Origin: Muribaculaceae bacterium
Lineage (GTDB): Bacteria > Bacteroidota > Bacteroidia > Bacteroidales > Muribaculaceae
Direction of reading: 5' to 3'
Length of the DNA stretch: 64,000 nt
Assembly (NCBI GenBank): GCA_022510425.1
Contig: JAFLTO010000003.1
Span: forward strand, 62,001 to 126,000
The notes beneath the pieces are model-generated. The model searched no databases. It was not told where the DNA came from and worked only from the letters and a program-made list of their open reading frames with translations. This document shows positions 7,313-17,017 of this stretch, piece after piece. The stretch's first letter is position 1; the number at the start of each line of letters is the position of its first letter. A program made the position numbers and the translations under genes.

Positions 7313-8556
7313 ATGGTCATACCCATTCCGAGCATCAGGGAACTTTGTTGATAAAAGTTGCGAAGTTGGTAACCGACATTCAAGTAAAGTTTGGAGCAGA
7401 GATAAGTTTTAAGAGTGATATTCTGATAGAAATTACGATTTTCCCAAGGAGCAATTATATTGTATCCCATACCTACATTAACTGCAAAAATGGGCATTTG
7501 TAGTTCACCATGAGCAGAAACTCCTAAACTGATTTGTCTGAAAAAATTAGGATTGGTGAATTTAATATCTTGAGTGGTTGTACCCTCGATGTAGTTCCGT
7601 TTCATATCAGAACTTTGATCCCATTGAATATCCACCGAACCTCCCACACGCCACCAAGTGTTCAAATGAACCATGGGTGCGAAAGAAATTCCTGCACATG
7701 CGAAATGACCAGGTAAAAGAACCGGCTCCTCACCACCCCGATAGACCCTTTTCCTACTTGCACCCCAGAGAGAAATATCATATTCGAGTTTTTTCTTTTT
7801 AATCGTATCATTAAAAATATGGCTAACCTCGTCTACAGGAGGGTTTAAGGTATAAACAACTCCGAGACGTAGCCCGAAAGAATTAATTCCCGGATTAGGA
7901 AAAGAAGTATTACCATTAGAAAAATGGGAAACCGCTAATCCGCCAAAAAGACCTGTATGTTCATTCAGTTTCCATAACAGAGATAGATTTAAATTAAGAT
8001 ATGCATTGACCCGGCTTCCAACAGTTAAATTGAAATATTTGTTTTCTTCCGTCCAAGGTTTCCAACCGAAAGAGGCTCCAAAATTCCATTCATAGTTAAG
8101 GCTAAGTCCTTTGCCGAATTTAAGGAATGGACCACCTTGAAATACATATGCTAAAATAGGATAGCCTATGTTATGCCGAGCAATGGCCAATCCTTGAGGT
8201 TCCATTGCCCCAAGATTTAAAATTCCCACAGATATACCCTGATATCCTCCCGGGAAATAATTTCTTACGTTGGGATTAGTGAAAGAAAAACTATATTTCA
8301 GATTTACGGGAATAGCTGAATGAATGTATATTTTTTCATTAGAAGGTATTTTTTCACGAATATCATCTTCAACTGAAGAAGACACATAATCAAGTCCGGA
8401 AGAAAAAGAAAGATGGTGAATAAGCCCCTTTACCCTAGTCTGTGGAAGAGCGGAAGGAGAAGGATTAAAGGATGATTGCGGAATAGAATCGGTTGTAGCA
8501 CAAAATGCTACAACCGAATAAAACATAAATATTAAAATGAGGAAAAATCTCATCAT
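7309..8556 (-). CDS. PagL-like outer-membrane lipid A deacylase (acyloxyacyl hydrolase family)
   Basis: A signal peptide (about 1-20) is followed by a 395-residue beta-barrel-like protein with alternating polar and hydrophobic strands and a C-terminal strand typical of outer-membrane proteins. The motif SHFSNGNTSFPNPGIN has the His-x-Ser-Asn arrangement of the PagL active site (His211, Ser213). Classical PagL is about 150-190 residues; this protein is roughly twice as long, with extra barrel-like sequence after about residue 240, so the fold is either larger or duplicated. Its ATG overlaps the TGA of the RND pump gene, so it is the last gene of the efflux operon. Confidence 0.72.
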   Translation of the reverse strand: MMRFFLILIFMFYSVVAFCATTDSIPQSSFNPSPSALPQTRVKGLIHHLSFSSGLDYVSSSVEDDIREKIPSNEKIYIHSAIPVNLKYSFSFTNPNVRNYFPGGYQGISVGILNLGAMEPQGLAIARHNIGYPILAYVFQGGPFLKFGKGLSLNYEWNFGASFGWKPWTEENKYFNLTVGSRVNAYLNLNLSLLWKLNEHTGLFGGLAVSHFSNGNTSFPNPGINSFGLRLGVVYTLNPPVDEVSHIFNDTIKKKKLEYDISLWGASRKRVYRGGEEPVLLPGHFACAGISFAPMVHLNTWWRVGGSVDIQWDQSSDMKRNYIEGTTTQDIKFTNPNFFRQISLGVSAHGELQMPIFAVNVGMGYNIIAPWENRNFYQNITLKTYLCSKLYLNVGYQLRNFYQQSSLMLGMGMTI

Positions 8557-11500
8557 ATAGAGTTTGCTCCGGGAGGAGTTGATGTCTCCACATCATTAGC
8601 AGTATCTTGGCCTGTAGGAGCGGGATCCTTGAAAAGGCCATCGAGATATTTCTCCTGGAAACGTTGCATGATTTCCCAGAGATTCGGTACAAAAAGGGTA
8701 CCGAATATAGCGTTCATAGCCATCCCGAAGACTACAGCAGAACCAAGGTCTATACGGCTGTTAGCCCCGGCACCTGTTGCAAACATCATAGGCATCACAC
8801 CGAAGACGAAAGCACAAGCAGTCATAAGAATAGGACGGAAACGAATCACACCCGCATCATGAGCGGATTTTGCTATATCTACGCCACTCTTCCGGAAGTC
8901 CATGGCATATTCCACGATAAGAATAGCATTTTTAGCTGACATACCCAAGAGCAGGATCAAACCGATTTGAGTGTAAATGGTGAGCGATTGCTTCATAATG
9001 ATACATCCAAGGATTGTTCCTAAAATTGCCATCGGCATACTAAGTACCACAGCAATAGGGGAAGTCCAGCTTTCATATTGTGCTGCAAGGACCAAAATAG
9101 TCATTATAATAGCGAAGATGAAGACGAAACTGATGGTTGTGCCGGATTGAGTTTCCTGATAGGCAATGCCTGTCCAAGCATAAGAGAAATTTCTACCCAG
9201 AGTTTCATGCACAATTTCCTCCATTGCCTTGATACCTTCAGAAGAACTGACACCACTGGCAGGAGTTGCAGTCAAGGAGGCGGTGGTATACATATTATAT
9301 CGAGATACACTGGGTTCCCCCATCATAGGTTCTACTTTAGCAAAAGTGCTGAATGGCACCATCTTACCATCAGAGTTTCTGACAGAAAGACTGGGGATGG
9401 ATTCCACGGTAGCCCTCGATGGTCCATCACCTTGTACTACAACTCTGTAGATTCTACCAAAATCAATAAAATCGTTTACATAGGTTGAACCCATATATGA
9501 AGATAAAGCATTGTAAACATCCTCAATGTTCAAGCTTTGAAGTTCCACACGGCTTCGGTCTATGTTAATGGCATATTGAGGCACAAGTCCGGTCCAAAGT
9601 GAAGTGATTTGTTTGATACGGCTATCCTTTGCCGCAGCAGCTTGGATTTCTTCCATTGCGTCCATCATGGCAGCAGTGCCAAGATTGTTTATATCAAGCA
9701 ATTGCATCTGTAATCCAGAGGAAATTCCTAATCCCGGGATTGCAGGTGGATTTATAGAGAATATAATAGCTTCCTGATATTTTTCAGAGATTCTATCCAC
9801 CATTTCAATCACTTTATCGACGCTGCCTTTCTTTCCACGTTTACTCCAAGGTTCGAGAATCACAAAGTAAGAACCATAATTAGACAAAGCACCCGCTCCC
9901 ATCATCGAATACCCGGCCACTGACATCACATCCTTGACATAGGGGATTTTTTTAATCTCGGCCGAAAGTTCATCAACAATCTGTTCAGTTCTTTCCAGAG
10001 ATGCACCGTCCGGAAGTTGAATAGAGGTCATGAAATACCCCTGATCTTCGGCCGGAATATATCCTGAAGGCCATTTGACCAAGCCATAGAAGGCGACCCC
10101 CGAAATTATGAAATATATAATGATTGAAATAAAAGGGTGAGCCAACATTTTAGAGGTAAGTTTTCCATATCCGTTTTCAGTGGCAGTAAAACCTTTGTTA
10201 AACCATTTGAAAAGGAAGAATTTAGTGGGTTTTCTCGGTGTTAGGAACAAAGCACACAAAGCCGGAGTCAGCGTAAGTGCATTGAACCCGGAGAAGGCGG
10301 TAGAAACAGCGATTGTTAGTGCGAACTGTTTATATAATTCACCGGTTATGCCACTTATGAAAGCGGTAGGAATGAAAACGGAGAGTAGCACCAAGACTTC
10401 ACCCACCACAGGACCTTGAAGTTCTTTCATAGCTTTTTCCGCAGCCTGCCGACGAGTCATGAGTCCTTTATCGACAATACGCGAACAGTCTTCCACAACG
10501 ACGATAGCATCGTCTACTACAATAGCAATAGCAAGCACAAGACCGAATAAAGTGAGCGTATTGAGAGAGAAATCCAGGATTTTCATCACTGCAAAGGTTG
10601 CAATCAAAGAGACCGGGATTGTTATCATGGGAATAATAACGGCTCTCCAATTCTGCAAGAAGATGAGAATCACCACCATCACAATCAATGTGGTTATAAT
10701 AAAAGTGGAGAAAACATCATCAATAGATGCATTAACATAGCCAGTAGCGTTAAGCACAACATTATAATGAATACCTTCAGGGAAATATTGAGAGAGTTCC
10801 TCGAGTCTTTTGAGAGTTCCATCAGCAACTTTAAGGGCATTAGCACCGGGACGCTGTGCCACACCGATAAGTGCAGTTTCCTCACCGTTGATTTTAGAAA
10901 CCGCAGTATAATTAGTGCTACCGAGTTCAACATCAGCCACATCTTTCAGACGAAGAATACCATTACCATCAGTTCTAAGGATTATATCACCGAATTGATC
11001 TGCTGTGGTGAGTTGTCCTTTAGTAGTAAGTGTAAAGGAGAAAACAGCATTGTTATCGCCGGGAGGATTTCCCACCGAACCGGGAGACACTTCAATATTT
11101 TGAGCCTGAATGGCAGCAGCGACATCCGCAGGGGTGATATTACGTACTCTCATACGATAAGGGTCGAGCCAAACTCGCATACTATATTCACCACCTCCAA
11201 ATGCATTAACAGCCCCGACACCCTCCACACGAGATAAAGCATCAGTAATATTGAGTTGAGCGTAGTTGGTTAGATAAAGTGCATCGTAGAGTTGTGGGTC
11301 ATCAGAATTTAGAGATATAAATAGCACGTTCTCAGTACTCTCTTTTCTTACATCTATACCTTCTTCAGAAACCACAGAAGGAATCTGAGCGCTTGCTTGC
11401 GAAACACGATTTTGTACTTCCACTGCGGCATCGTCAAGATTCACGTCATTATGGAATGTAACAGTGAGACTATAACTGCCATCGGAACCACAGGTAGAGC

Positions 11501-11741
11501 TCATATAAAGCATACCTTCCACTCCATTTACATGCTCTTCTATTGGAACCGCAACAGCTTTAGCCACAGTTTCGGCATTAGCCCCGGGATAGGAGGCAGA
11601 TACGGACACTGTAGGAGGTGATATATTATCCGGATATTGCCCGATAGGAAGAGTTTTAACGGTGAGGATACCGGCAAATATCATGAGCAACGCAAGTACG
11701 GTTGCGAAAATTGGGCGATCTATAAAGAATTTGCTAAACAC
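8553..11741 (-). CDS. RND multidrug efflux pump, inner-membrane subunit (HAE1, AcrB/MexB-like)
   Basis: At 1062 residues this is full length for an AcrB-type proton/drug antiporter. It starts with FSKFFIDRPIFA, the family's N-terminal amphipathic segment and TM1. The proton-relay acidic pair is present in TM4 (Asp410-Asp411 in AIVVDDAIVVVED), as is the TM10-11 segment GLILLLGMSAKNAILIVEYA. Two large periplasmic loops follow TM1 and TM7. It lies 24 bases after the adaptor gene; that gap holds three GTTTAGN heptamers. It is coupled to the PagL-like gene by a 4-base overlap. The drug or lipid substrate cannot be read from sequence. Confidence 0.95.
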   Translation of the reverse strand: MFSKFFIDRPIFATVLALLMIFAGILTVKTLPIGQYPDNISPPTVSVSASYPGANAETVAKAVAVPIEEHVNGVEGMLYMSSTCGSDGSYSLTVTFHNDVNLDDAAVEVQNRVSQASAQIPSVVSEEGIDVRKESTENVLFISLNSDDPQLYDALYLTNYAQLNITDALSRVEGVGAVNAFGGGEYSMRVWLDPYRMRVRNITPADVAAAIQAQNIEVSPGSVGNPPGDNNAVFSFTLTTKGQLTTADQFGDIILRTDGNGILRLKDVADVELGSTNYTAVSKINGEETALIGVAQRPGANALKVADGTLKRLEELSQYFPEGIHYNVVLNATGYVNASIDDVFSTFIITTLIVMVVILIFLQNWRAVIIPMITIPVSLIATFAVMKILDFSLNTLTLFGLVLAIAIVVDDAIVVVEDCSRIVDKGLMTRRQAAEKAMKELQGPVVGEVLVLLSVFIPTAFISGITGELYKQFALTIAVSTAFSGFNALTLTPALCALFLTPRKPTKFFLFKWFNKGFTATENGYGKLTSKMLAHPFISIIIYFIISGVAFYGLVKWPSGYIPAEDQGYFMTSIQLPDGASLERTEQIVDELSAEIKKIPYVKDVMSVAGYSMMGAGALSNYGSYFVILEPWSKRGKKGSVDKVIEMVDRISEKYQEAIIFSINPPAIPGLGISSGLQMQLLDINNLGTAAMMDAMEEIQAAAAKDSRIKQITSLWTGLVPQYAINIDRSRVELQSLNIEDVYNALSSYMGSTYVNDFIDFGRIYRVVVQGDGPSRATVESIPSLSVRNSDGKMVPFSTFAKVEPMMGEPSVSRYNMYTTASLTATPASGVSSSEGIKAMEEIVHETLGRNFSYAWTGIAYQETQSGTTISFVFIFAIIMTILVLAAQYESWTSPIAVVLSMPMAILGTILGCIIMKQSLTIYTQIGLILLLGMSAKNAILIVEYAMDFRKSGVDIAKSAHDAGVIRFRPILMTACAFVFGVMPMMFATGAGANSRIDLGSAVVFGMAMNAIFGTLFVPNLWEIMQRFQEKYLDGLFKDPAPTGQDTANDVETSTPPGANSI

Positions 11742-11749
11742 TTTTTTAA

Positions 11750-11770
11750 GTTTAGAGTTTAGGGTTTAGT
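11750..11770 (-). repeat. Three tandem GTTTAGN heptamers at an operon junction
   Basis: On the plus strand GTTTAGA, GTTTAGG and GTTTAGT run back to back and fill most of the gap between the adaptor and pump genes, reaching into the adaptor's stop codon. A second array of the same heptamer lies at 32972-33005. Confidence 0.7.
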
Positions 11771-12896
11771 GAGTAAGTATTGGTTTTACTTTTTCTCCTG
11801 CACGGACAGTGAGGAGTGCTTTTGTGATATATTTATCACCAGGTTGTATACCTGTATTGATTACCCGCAGGGAGTCTTGATAGATTTCACCTACATCGAT
11901 TCTACGTTTTACTATTGTATTGGAATCATTAACAACGTACATATATTTACCTATTTGGTCGGTGGCGATTGCTGCATCCTTAACCAGAACGGCCTTCGGA
12001 TTTTCACCATAAGGAAGAGAAATAGTGACATACATTCCTTCTTTCAATTCATTATCTATGTTTAGGATTTTCCCTTGAAGAAGGAGAGTCCCCGTTGAAC
12101 GATCTACAGCTGGTGCAATATATGTAAGATCACAAGCATATTCATTTTTCAATGGTTCCTGAAATTTGAGAGGGACATTTTTATAAAGGACATCGTCAAT
12201 TTTTTTCTGTCCGGCCGTCATCTTTTCATATCTAACATCTTCAACTTCAAAATTCACATAAAGATGAGTATGGTCGTAAATTTCAGCAAGCACCACAGGA
12301 GAATCTGCGCCGGTGATATAATTTCCGATACTGAGCTTGTTGTTGGTTATATAACCCGAAATTGGAGCAGTGACAGTGCAATATCCATAATTAACTTGAG
12401 CCGTGTGTAGTGCAGCCTTGCTATCTTTGACGCTTGCAACAGCTTGGTTATAATCACTTTCTGCTTGAAGAACTTCCATTTTTGAAACCGCATTATCCTC
12501 AAGGGCTTTCAAAACGGCGTCATAATGAGATTTTGAATATTCAAGATTGCTTTCATTGCTTTTGAGAGTTGCTTCAGCCCTATGAAGTGCGTCGATGTAT
12601 AGAGTCGGATCGATAGTAAATAAAACTTGTCCTTTATTTACAAACTGTCCTGATGAATAATTCATGGTTTCAAGTCGTCCATTTACCAATCCTACCACTT
12701 GAGCATAGTATTCAGCTGTGAGATAGCCGGGATATGTGCTGAAAAGCACAACTGAATCAGTGTAAGCTTCGGCCACATCCACAGGTCGCTCCATATCACC
12801 ATAATCGTCCTGTTTCTTTTTGTGGCACGAAAGAAGAGAGAAGCAACAAGCCAAAACAATAGACGCCTTTAAATATTTTGAAAATCTCGAATTCAT
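11766..12896 (-). CDS. RND efflux periplasmic adaptor (membrane fusion protein, lipoprotein)
   Basis: The 376-residue MexA/AcrA-type adaptor has a lipoprotein signal with lipobox LLSC (Cys24), which would anchor it to the inner membrane. A lipoyl/barrel-sandwich half-motif (YSSGQFVNKGQVLFTIDP) is followed by a coiled-coil hairpin (about 95-165), the second lipoyl half (TVTAPISGYITNNKLSIGNYI), a beta-barrel and a membrane-proximal domain. It bridges the pump encoded next and the outer-membrane factor encoded 6 bases upstream. Confidence 0.93.
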   Translation of the reverse strand: MNSRFSKYLKASIVLACCFSLLSCHKKKQDDYGDMERPVDVAEAYTDSVVLFSTYPGYLTAEYYAQVVGLVNGRLETMNYSSGQFVNKGQVLFTIDPTLYIDALHRAEATLKSNESNLEYSKSHYDAVLKALEDNAVSKMEVLQAESDYNQAVASVKDSKAALHTAQVNYGYCTVTAPISGYITNNKLSIGNYITGADSPVVLAEIYDHTHLYVNFEVEDVRYEKMTAGQKKIDDVLYKNVPLKFQEPLKNEYACDLTYIAPAVDRSTGTLLLQGKILNIDNELKEGMYVTISLPYGENPKAVLVKDAAIATDQIGKYMYVVNDSNTIVKRRIDVGEIYQDSLRVINTGIQPGDKYITKALLTVRAGEKVKPILTH

Positions 12897-12902
12897 TGAA
12901 AT

Positions 12903-14330
12903 TTAGTTTTTATGTTCAAAAGATTGCCAACCTCCTCCAAGGGCTTTATATATATTGACAAGAGCCGAAAGAGCCTCCCCTTGCATTTCCACAAGAGTAT
13001 TTTGATTTGTCAACCAACTGATCTGACCATCCACCACATTAGTGAACATTGTGAGACCGCTTCTATAAAGTTCAAAAGAGAGTTCCATACTTTTTTTACT
13101 TTCCTCTACCACACGAGATTGCAGTTCAATAGCATTTAACAGGGAAGCATAAGAAATAAGCGCATTATCCACTTCTTGAACAGCAGTCATAACAGTAAGG
13201 TTATATTGATCTACAGCTGATTCAAGTTGTAGCTTGCTTTCAGATAAAGCATAATTTCTTGAAAGCCCTTCAAAGAGTGTCCAACTCAATTGTGGAGCAA
13301 TGGAATATTCCAAAGAATTTTTTGTGAATAGATTTTTACCGTTATGAGAAGCGGTACCAATGTCACCGGTGATAGAAAGAGTGGGCAAGAAATCTTTTTT
13401 AGCTACACCCACAGCAGCAGCGTATTCAGCCAATTCCATTTCCGCTTCCACTATGTCAGGACGTCTACGAAGGAGTTCACCGGGAATACCAACATCCACA
13501 GTTTGTTGGTATACCGGCAACGATGTATTGTTTGAATCGAGGAGTTCATGAATTTGTCCCGGATATTCACCCACAAGCAGAGCTAATGAATTTTTCATAG
13601 TATTAACGTTTGCTTCGAGAGTTGGAAGGGTAGCTTCGGTTTCATATAAAACTACTCTTGCTTGAGTGACATCAAGCATGTTTCCTAAATCAGCATTGAA
13701 ACGAGCCTCGGTGATTTTACAAACTTCTTTCTGAGATTCAATATGTTGTTTTGCCACGCGGAGTTCCTCTTCATAGGTGCGCAATTCCATATAAGCCGTT
13801 GCCACGCTTGCACAAAGGCTCACCATCACTGCATCATAATCGGCTCGGGCCACATTGTAAGCAGCTTTTTTCTCTTTTACATTAGAATAAACTCTTCCGA
13901 ACACATCTATTTCCCAACTCATAGAGGCACCAAGAGAGAAATATGACGATTTAATTCTTTCAGAATCATAATTATAGAGCTTGCCGCTCTCCTGTTCTTT
14001 TGTGTAGCCGGCAGAAAGAGAAATAGTAGGGTAATAATTTGCCTTAGCCATTCCAATTTCTTTAGAAGCCATTTCAATCCTTTTCAATGCTGAAGCTATA
14101 TTAAAATTATTTTTAACAGCTTTGTTTATAAGTTCAGACAAAACGGGATCATTGAATGAATTCCACCATTGATCATCACAAGGAAGAGTCTGAAAATATT
14201 GTTGACGGATTTGCCAGGTTTCAGGGATTGGGGATTCTAAATAATCTTTTTCTTCAGCAAGGACAGCTTGCGAAAATGAGACTGAAAGACAGAATATTAT
14301 AAAAGCAATTTTTCCGTAAGAGAAATTCAT
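12903..14330 (-). CDS. Outer-membrane efflux factor, TolC/NodT family
   Basis: From the ATG at 14330 the protein is 475 residues; the upstream codons lie in the promoter region. A signal peptide (about 1-25, ending AVLA, no lipobox) precedes two internally repeated outer-membrane efflux halves with the family's LNVTQARV/TNVVDGQ-type coiled-coil signatures and the PGELLRRRPDIVEAE motif between them. It is the first gene of the efflux operon and provides the exit duct. Most NodT-type relatives are lipoproteins, but this one lacks the Cys. Confidence 0.93.
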   Translation of the reverse strand: MNFSYGKIAFIIFCLSVSFSQAVLAEEKDYLESPIPETWQIRQQYFQTLPCDDQWWNSFNDPVLSELINKAVKNNFNIASALKRIEMASKEIGMAKANYYPTISLSAGYTKEQESGKLYNYDSERIKSSYFSLGASMSWEIDVFGRVYSNVKEKKAAYNVARADYDAVMVSLCASVATAYMELRTYEEELRVAKQHIESQKEVCKITEARFNADLGNMLDVTQARVVLYETEATLPTLEANVNTMKNSLALLVGEYPGQIHELLDSNNTSLPVYQQTVDVGIPGELLRRRPDIVEAEMELAEYAAAVGVAKKDFLPTLSITGDIGTASHNGKNLFTKNSLEYSIAPQLSWTLFEGLSRNYALSESKLQLESAVDQYNLTVMTAVQEVDNALISYASLLNAIELQSRVVEESKKSMELSFELYRSGLTMFTNVVDGQISWLTNQNTLVEMQGEALSALVNIYKALGGGWQSFEHKN

Positions 14331-14351
14331 AGCAGAATTTATAAGTACTTG

Positions 14352-14359
14352 CAAATATA
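14352..14359 (-). promoter_or_regulatory. -7 promoter box for the efflux operon
   Basis: TATATTTG followed by C on the minus strand fits TAnnTTTG. It lies between the terminator of the upstream small gene (14368-14394) and the ATG at 14330, so the four-gene efflux/lipid A operon appears to have its own transcript. No clear -33 box is visible. Confidence 0.45.
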
Positions 14360-14367
14360 ATAAAAAA

Positions 14368-14394
14368 TAAAGGTGCATCTAAGATACACCTTTA
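14368..14394 (-). terminator. Intrinsic terminator after the 87-residue membrane protein gene
   Basis: The inverted repeat TAAAGGTGCATCT/AAGATACACCTTTA has one mismatch. On the minus strand it is followed by a T-rich run (TTTTTTATTATA). Confidence 0.75.
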
Positions 14395-14417
14395 TAAATT
14401 ATATATTTTTAATAATA

Positions 14418-14681
14418 TCAATTAGGTCCGTAGAAGAAACATACCCAAATAACGAGGAAAATAATAAGAATACCTGCAATACCTAAAATCCACCAGGAAC
14501 CGGCCGAGCCCCACCAAGAATTAGGACCCATTTCAGGAGAAGTTTCAGCGAAATTTCGGATTTCTTCTTGCATCTCTTCTTGAATTGCTTCCTTAGATTC
14601 CAATTCTGCTTTTTCTTCAGCAACTTTTGCTTTCTCCTCAGCCAATTCAGCTTTGAGTTCTTTGTTATCTTTATCTTCCAT
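14418..14681 (-). CDS. Small coiled-coil single-pass membrane protein, unknown function
   Basis: The 87-residue protein has a highly charged Glu/Lys/Ala coiled coil (about 5-45), a Trp- and Gly-rich linker (NSWWGSAGSWW, about 54-64) and one transmembrane helix (about 65-84). No family is recognised. It is flanked by its own terminator at 14368-14394, which suggests a monocistronic mRNA. The absence of a signal peptide and the C-terminal helix suggest a tail-anchored topology with the coiled coil in the cytoplasm. Confidence 0.7.
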   Translation of the reverse strand: MEDKDNKELKAELAEEKAKVAEEKAELESKEAIQEEMQEEIRNFAETSPEMGPNSWWGSAGSWWILGIAGILIIFLVIWVCFFYGPN

Positions 14682-14777
14682 AGCTCTAAAATTTAAAAGG
14701 GTTTATTTTATTATCTTTTATAATATTAACAAAAAAAAAAGTGGAAAGTTTAAAAGTTTGTCAGCATGGTATGAGAA

Positions 14778-17012
14778 TTAGATTGTGAAACGGACTGAGA
14801 TGCCTGCTTCAATACCACGACCTCTTTGTAGGAATTCATTTCCCATAGACTTAAAATAGAATGTATGGTAGAAAGTGTCTGTGAGGTTTTTACCCCAAGC
14901 TTTAAATTCCCAATTTTTGAATTGCCAAGTCACAGATGCACCTAATTGGGCATAGAAATTTTGTTTTATAGTATTTTCCTCATTCCAAAAAATTGGACCT
15001 GTGCCTCTGACATTAAGATCGAAAACCAATTTTGAGGGTATCTTTTCAGATAAATTTAAATTGTAAAGCCCCTGAACAAAAAATGTATTTGATGGAACAT
15101 AAGGCAACCATTTCCCTGAAAAATCTTTTATCCCATTAAAAAATTTTTTGAATTTAGCGTTGGTATAACCATAAGTAAGATTAAATTGAATATTTTTTGT
15201 CACATCTAAAGAACCGGAAAATTCAGCACCGAAACTTCTTGTTTTACCTGCATTGGTCATAATACGTCCCGTTGTTGTGCCATCAGGAAACATAGTCAAT
15301 TGCTGATCACGGCAATCTATATAGAAGGCTGTAATTTCCATTCCTAATCCAATCTCTGAGAAATAAAGATGTGAACCAAGTTCATAATTCCAACTTTTTT
15401 CCGGTTTATAAGCCACCACATCTTCCACATCATATTTAGCTCCAATACCCATTATGCCCATAAGACGTTGTTGCAAAACATCACTGAACATCTGAGTATT
15501 GAACCCCCCGGCCTTATAACCTTTAGAAAACTTTACATATACATTACCCTTCCTATTTCCCAAATTATACATGACGGCTATTTTTGGAAGTAAGGTCAAG
15601 AAATCTTTTTTTAATTTTCCTGTGTCGTCGATATCAATATTCACATGACGGTAGGGTTCCAAATCCTCTCCAACTTTATGAAAGATTTCATATCCTGTAT
15701 TGCAAAAACTTCTATAATTCAGGTCAGAGCGTTCATAATCCAGTCGAATACCTGCTGAGAAATTCCAATTATCAAGAGTAAATTCAGATTCATGATATAT
15801 TGCAAAACCAAAAGTGGGAATGGTGAAAAGACTGTTTAATGTAAAAAGTCTTGAATCCCATTTGATCGGATAAGACAAATTGGCATTATTTCTGTGATCT
15901 TCAATCAAGGTCTTGATTCCCACATCCTTAAATGTTACCGGAGCATCCATGTCAAGGTGTTTGTAAAAACCCATTCCACCGGTGATCCAGCCATATTGCC
16001 CTCCTGCAGAATTCCCTTTAAAAACGATTTCTTCAGTTAGTGAGGTTTCCTTCTTTTTTTGAGTCAAAGTGAAATAACTTTCCGGTAAAAAATCCTGGTC
16101 GAGCGTCATGTTATCATGAATATGCTGCACAGAAGTTATGGAAGTTAGATTGAATTTTTCGTGGTTATAGCCAATAGTCAAACCATCGGTTAAAGTGAAT
16201 CTGCGGTAAAAGCATGTGTCGTTATATTCGATTTTACCATTTCCTGCGTATTCATAGGGATATCCTCCTTGTCGCAAAATATTGGCACTTAGTATATTTT
16301 GAATCTTTAAATTATAAAAAGGATTATATTGAAATTTCGATCGAAGGGCAAAACTGTTTTCTTTATCAATTTTTGAATTATTGAATTCATTCCTGAAAAA
16401 ACCTTCCAGGTGACCGTAATCTCCGGAAATTGACAAACCTATTTTTGATGTAAATTTATGATACCATCCGACATTAGCTCTTATTCTTCCCCCATTACCG
16501 GCTTCTGCAAATACTCTCCACCCTTGGAAAGCCATTGGGGAAAGCGTGGTGATATTAATAACACCGGCCATTGTGTTTCTTCCGTAGAGTGTAGATTGAG
16601 GGCCTCTGAGCATCACAACAGAAACTATATCGGATATGTCAAAATCATAAGCATCTTTATTGAGAAATGGCACATTGTCGACATTCAACCCGACAGAGGG
16701 CTGATCCATACGAGCACCTATTCCTCTCACATATATTGTAGACGTGATTCTTGAACCATAGTCCGGCATAAAGAAATTTGGAACCACATCGGAAACTCCC
16801 CGCATAGATACAATTCCTAATTGCTCTATTTCTTTTCCCGATAAAACAGTTGAAGCCTCGGGTTCTTCCTTCATTTCTAAAGTCTGTTTCACAGCGGTGA
16901 TGTTAATTTCTTTTAGAGTTACAAACAAGGAATCTTCCGGAACCAATTCAACTGCATAGGAGATCATACCGGAAATAAACAAGGCTATATAGAATAAAAA
17001 GCAACGTTTCAT
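14778..17012 (-). CDS. TonB-dependent outer-membrane receptor
   Basis: The 744-residue receptor has a signal peptide (about 1-21), a TonB-box-like stretch near 30-40 (LKEINITAV), a plug domain with the IYVRGIGAR and RGPQSTLYGRNTMAGVINI motifs (about 95-155), and a 22-strand-type barrel ending in a C-terminal aromatic strand (GISVRFTI). It lacks the N-terminal carboxypeptidase-like domain of SusC transporters and no SusD partner is adjacent, so it resembles siderophore, heme or cofactor receptors. The ATG at 17012 is preferred over the adjoining TTG. It is transcribed divergently from sdaA. The ligand is unknown. Confidence 0.9.
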   Translation of the reverse strand: MKRCFLFYIALFISGMISYAVELVPEDSLFVTLKEINITAVKQTLEMKEEPEASTVLSGKEIEQLGIVSMRGVSDVVPNFFMPDYGSRITSTIYVRGIGARMDQPSVGLNVDNVPFLNKDAYDFDISDIVSVVMLRGPQSTLYGRNTMAGVINITTLSPMAFQGWRVFAEAGNGGRIRANVGWYHKFTSKIGLSISGDYGHLEGFFRNEFNNSKIDKENSFALRSKFQYNPFYNLKIQNILSANILRQGGYPYEYAGNGKIEYNDTCFYRRFTLTDGLTIGYNHEKFNLTSITSVQHIHDNMTLDQDFLPESYFTLTQKKKETSLTEEIVFKGNSAGGQYGWITGGMGFYKHLDMDAPVTFKDVGIKTLIEDHRNNANLSYPIKWDSRLFTLNSLFTIPTFGFAIYHESEFTLDNWNFSAGIRLDYERSDLNYRSFCNTGYEIFHKVGEDLEPYRHVNIDIDDTGKLKKDFLTLLPKIAVMYNLGNRKGNVYVKFSKGYKAGGFNTQMFSDVLQQRLMGIMGIGAKYDVEDVVAYKPEKSWNYELGSHLYFSEIGLGMEITAFYIDCRDQQLTMFPDGTTTGRIMTNAGKTRSFGAEFSGSLDVTKNIQFNLTYGYTNAKFKKFFNGIKDFSGKWLPYVPSNTFFVQGLYNLNLSEKIPSKLVFDLNVRGTGPIFWNEENTIKQNFYAQLGASVTWQFKNWEFKAWGKNLTDTFYHTFYFKSMGNEFLQRGRGIEAGISVRFTI

Positions 17013-17017
17013 CAATG

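Noticed and set aside
8607-11621. Several plus-strand frames of 60-156 codons opposite the RND pump gene
   Set aside because: They are antisense shadows of a full-length, motif-complete pump gene and have no promoter or family features.
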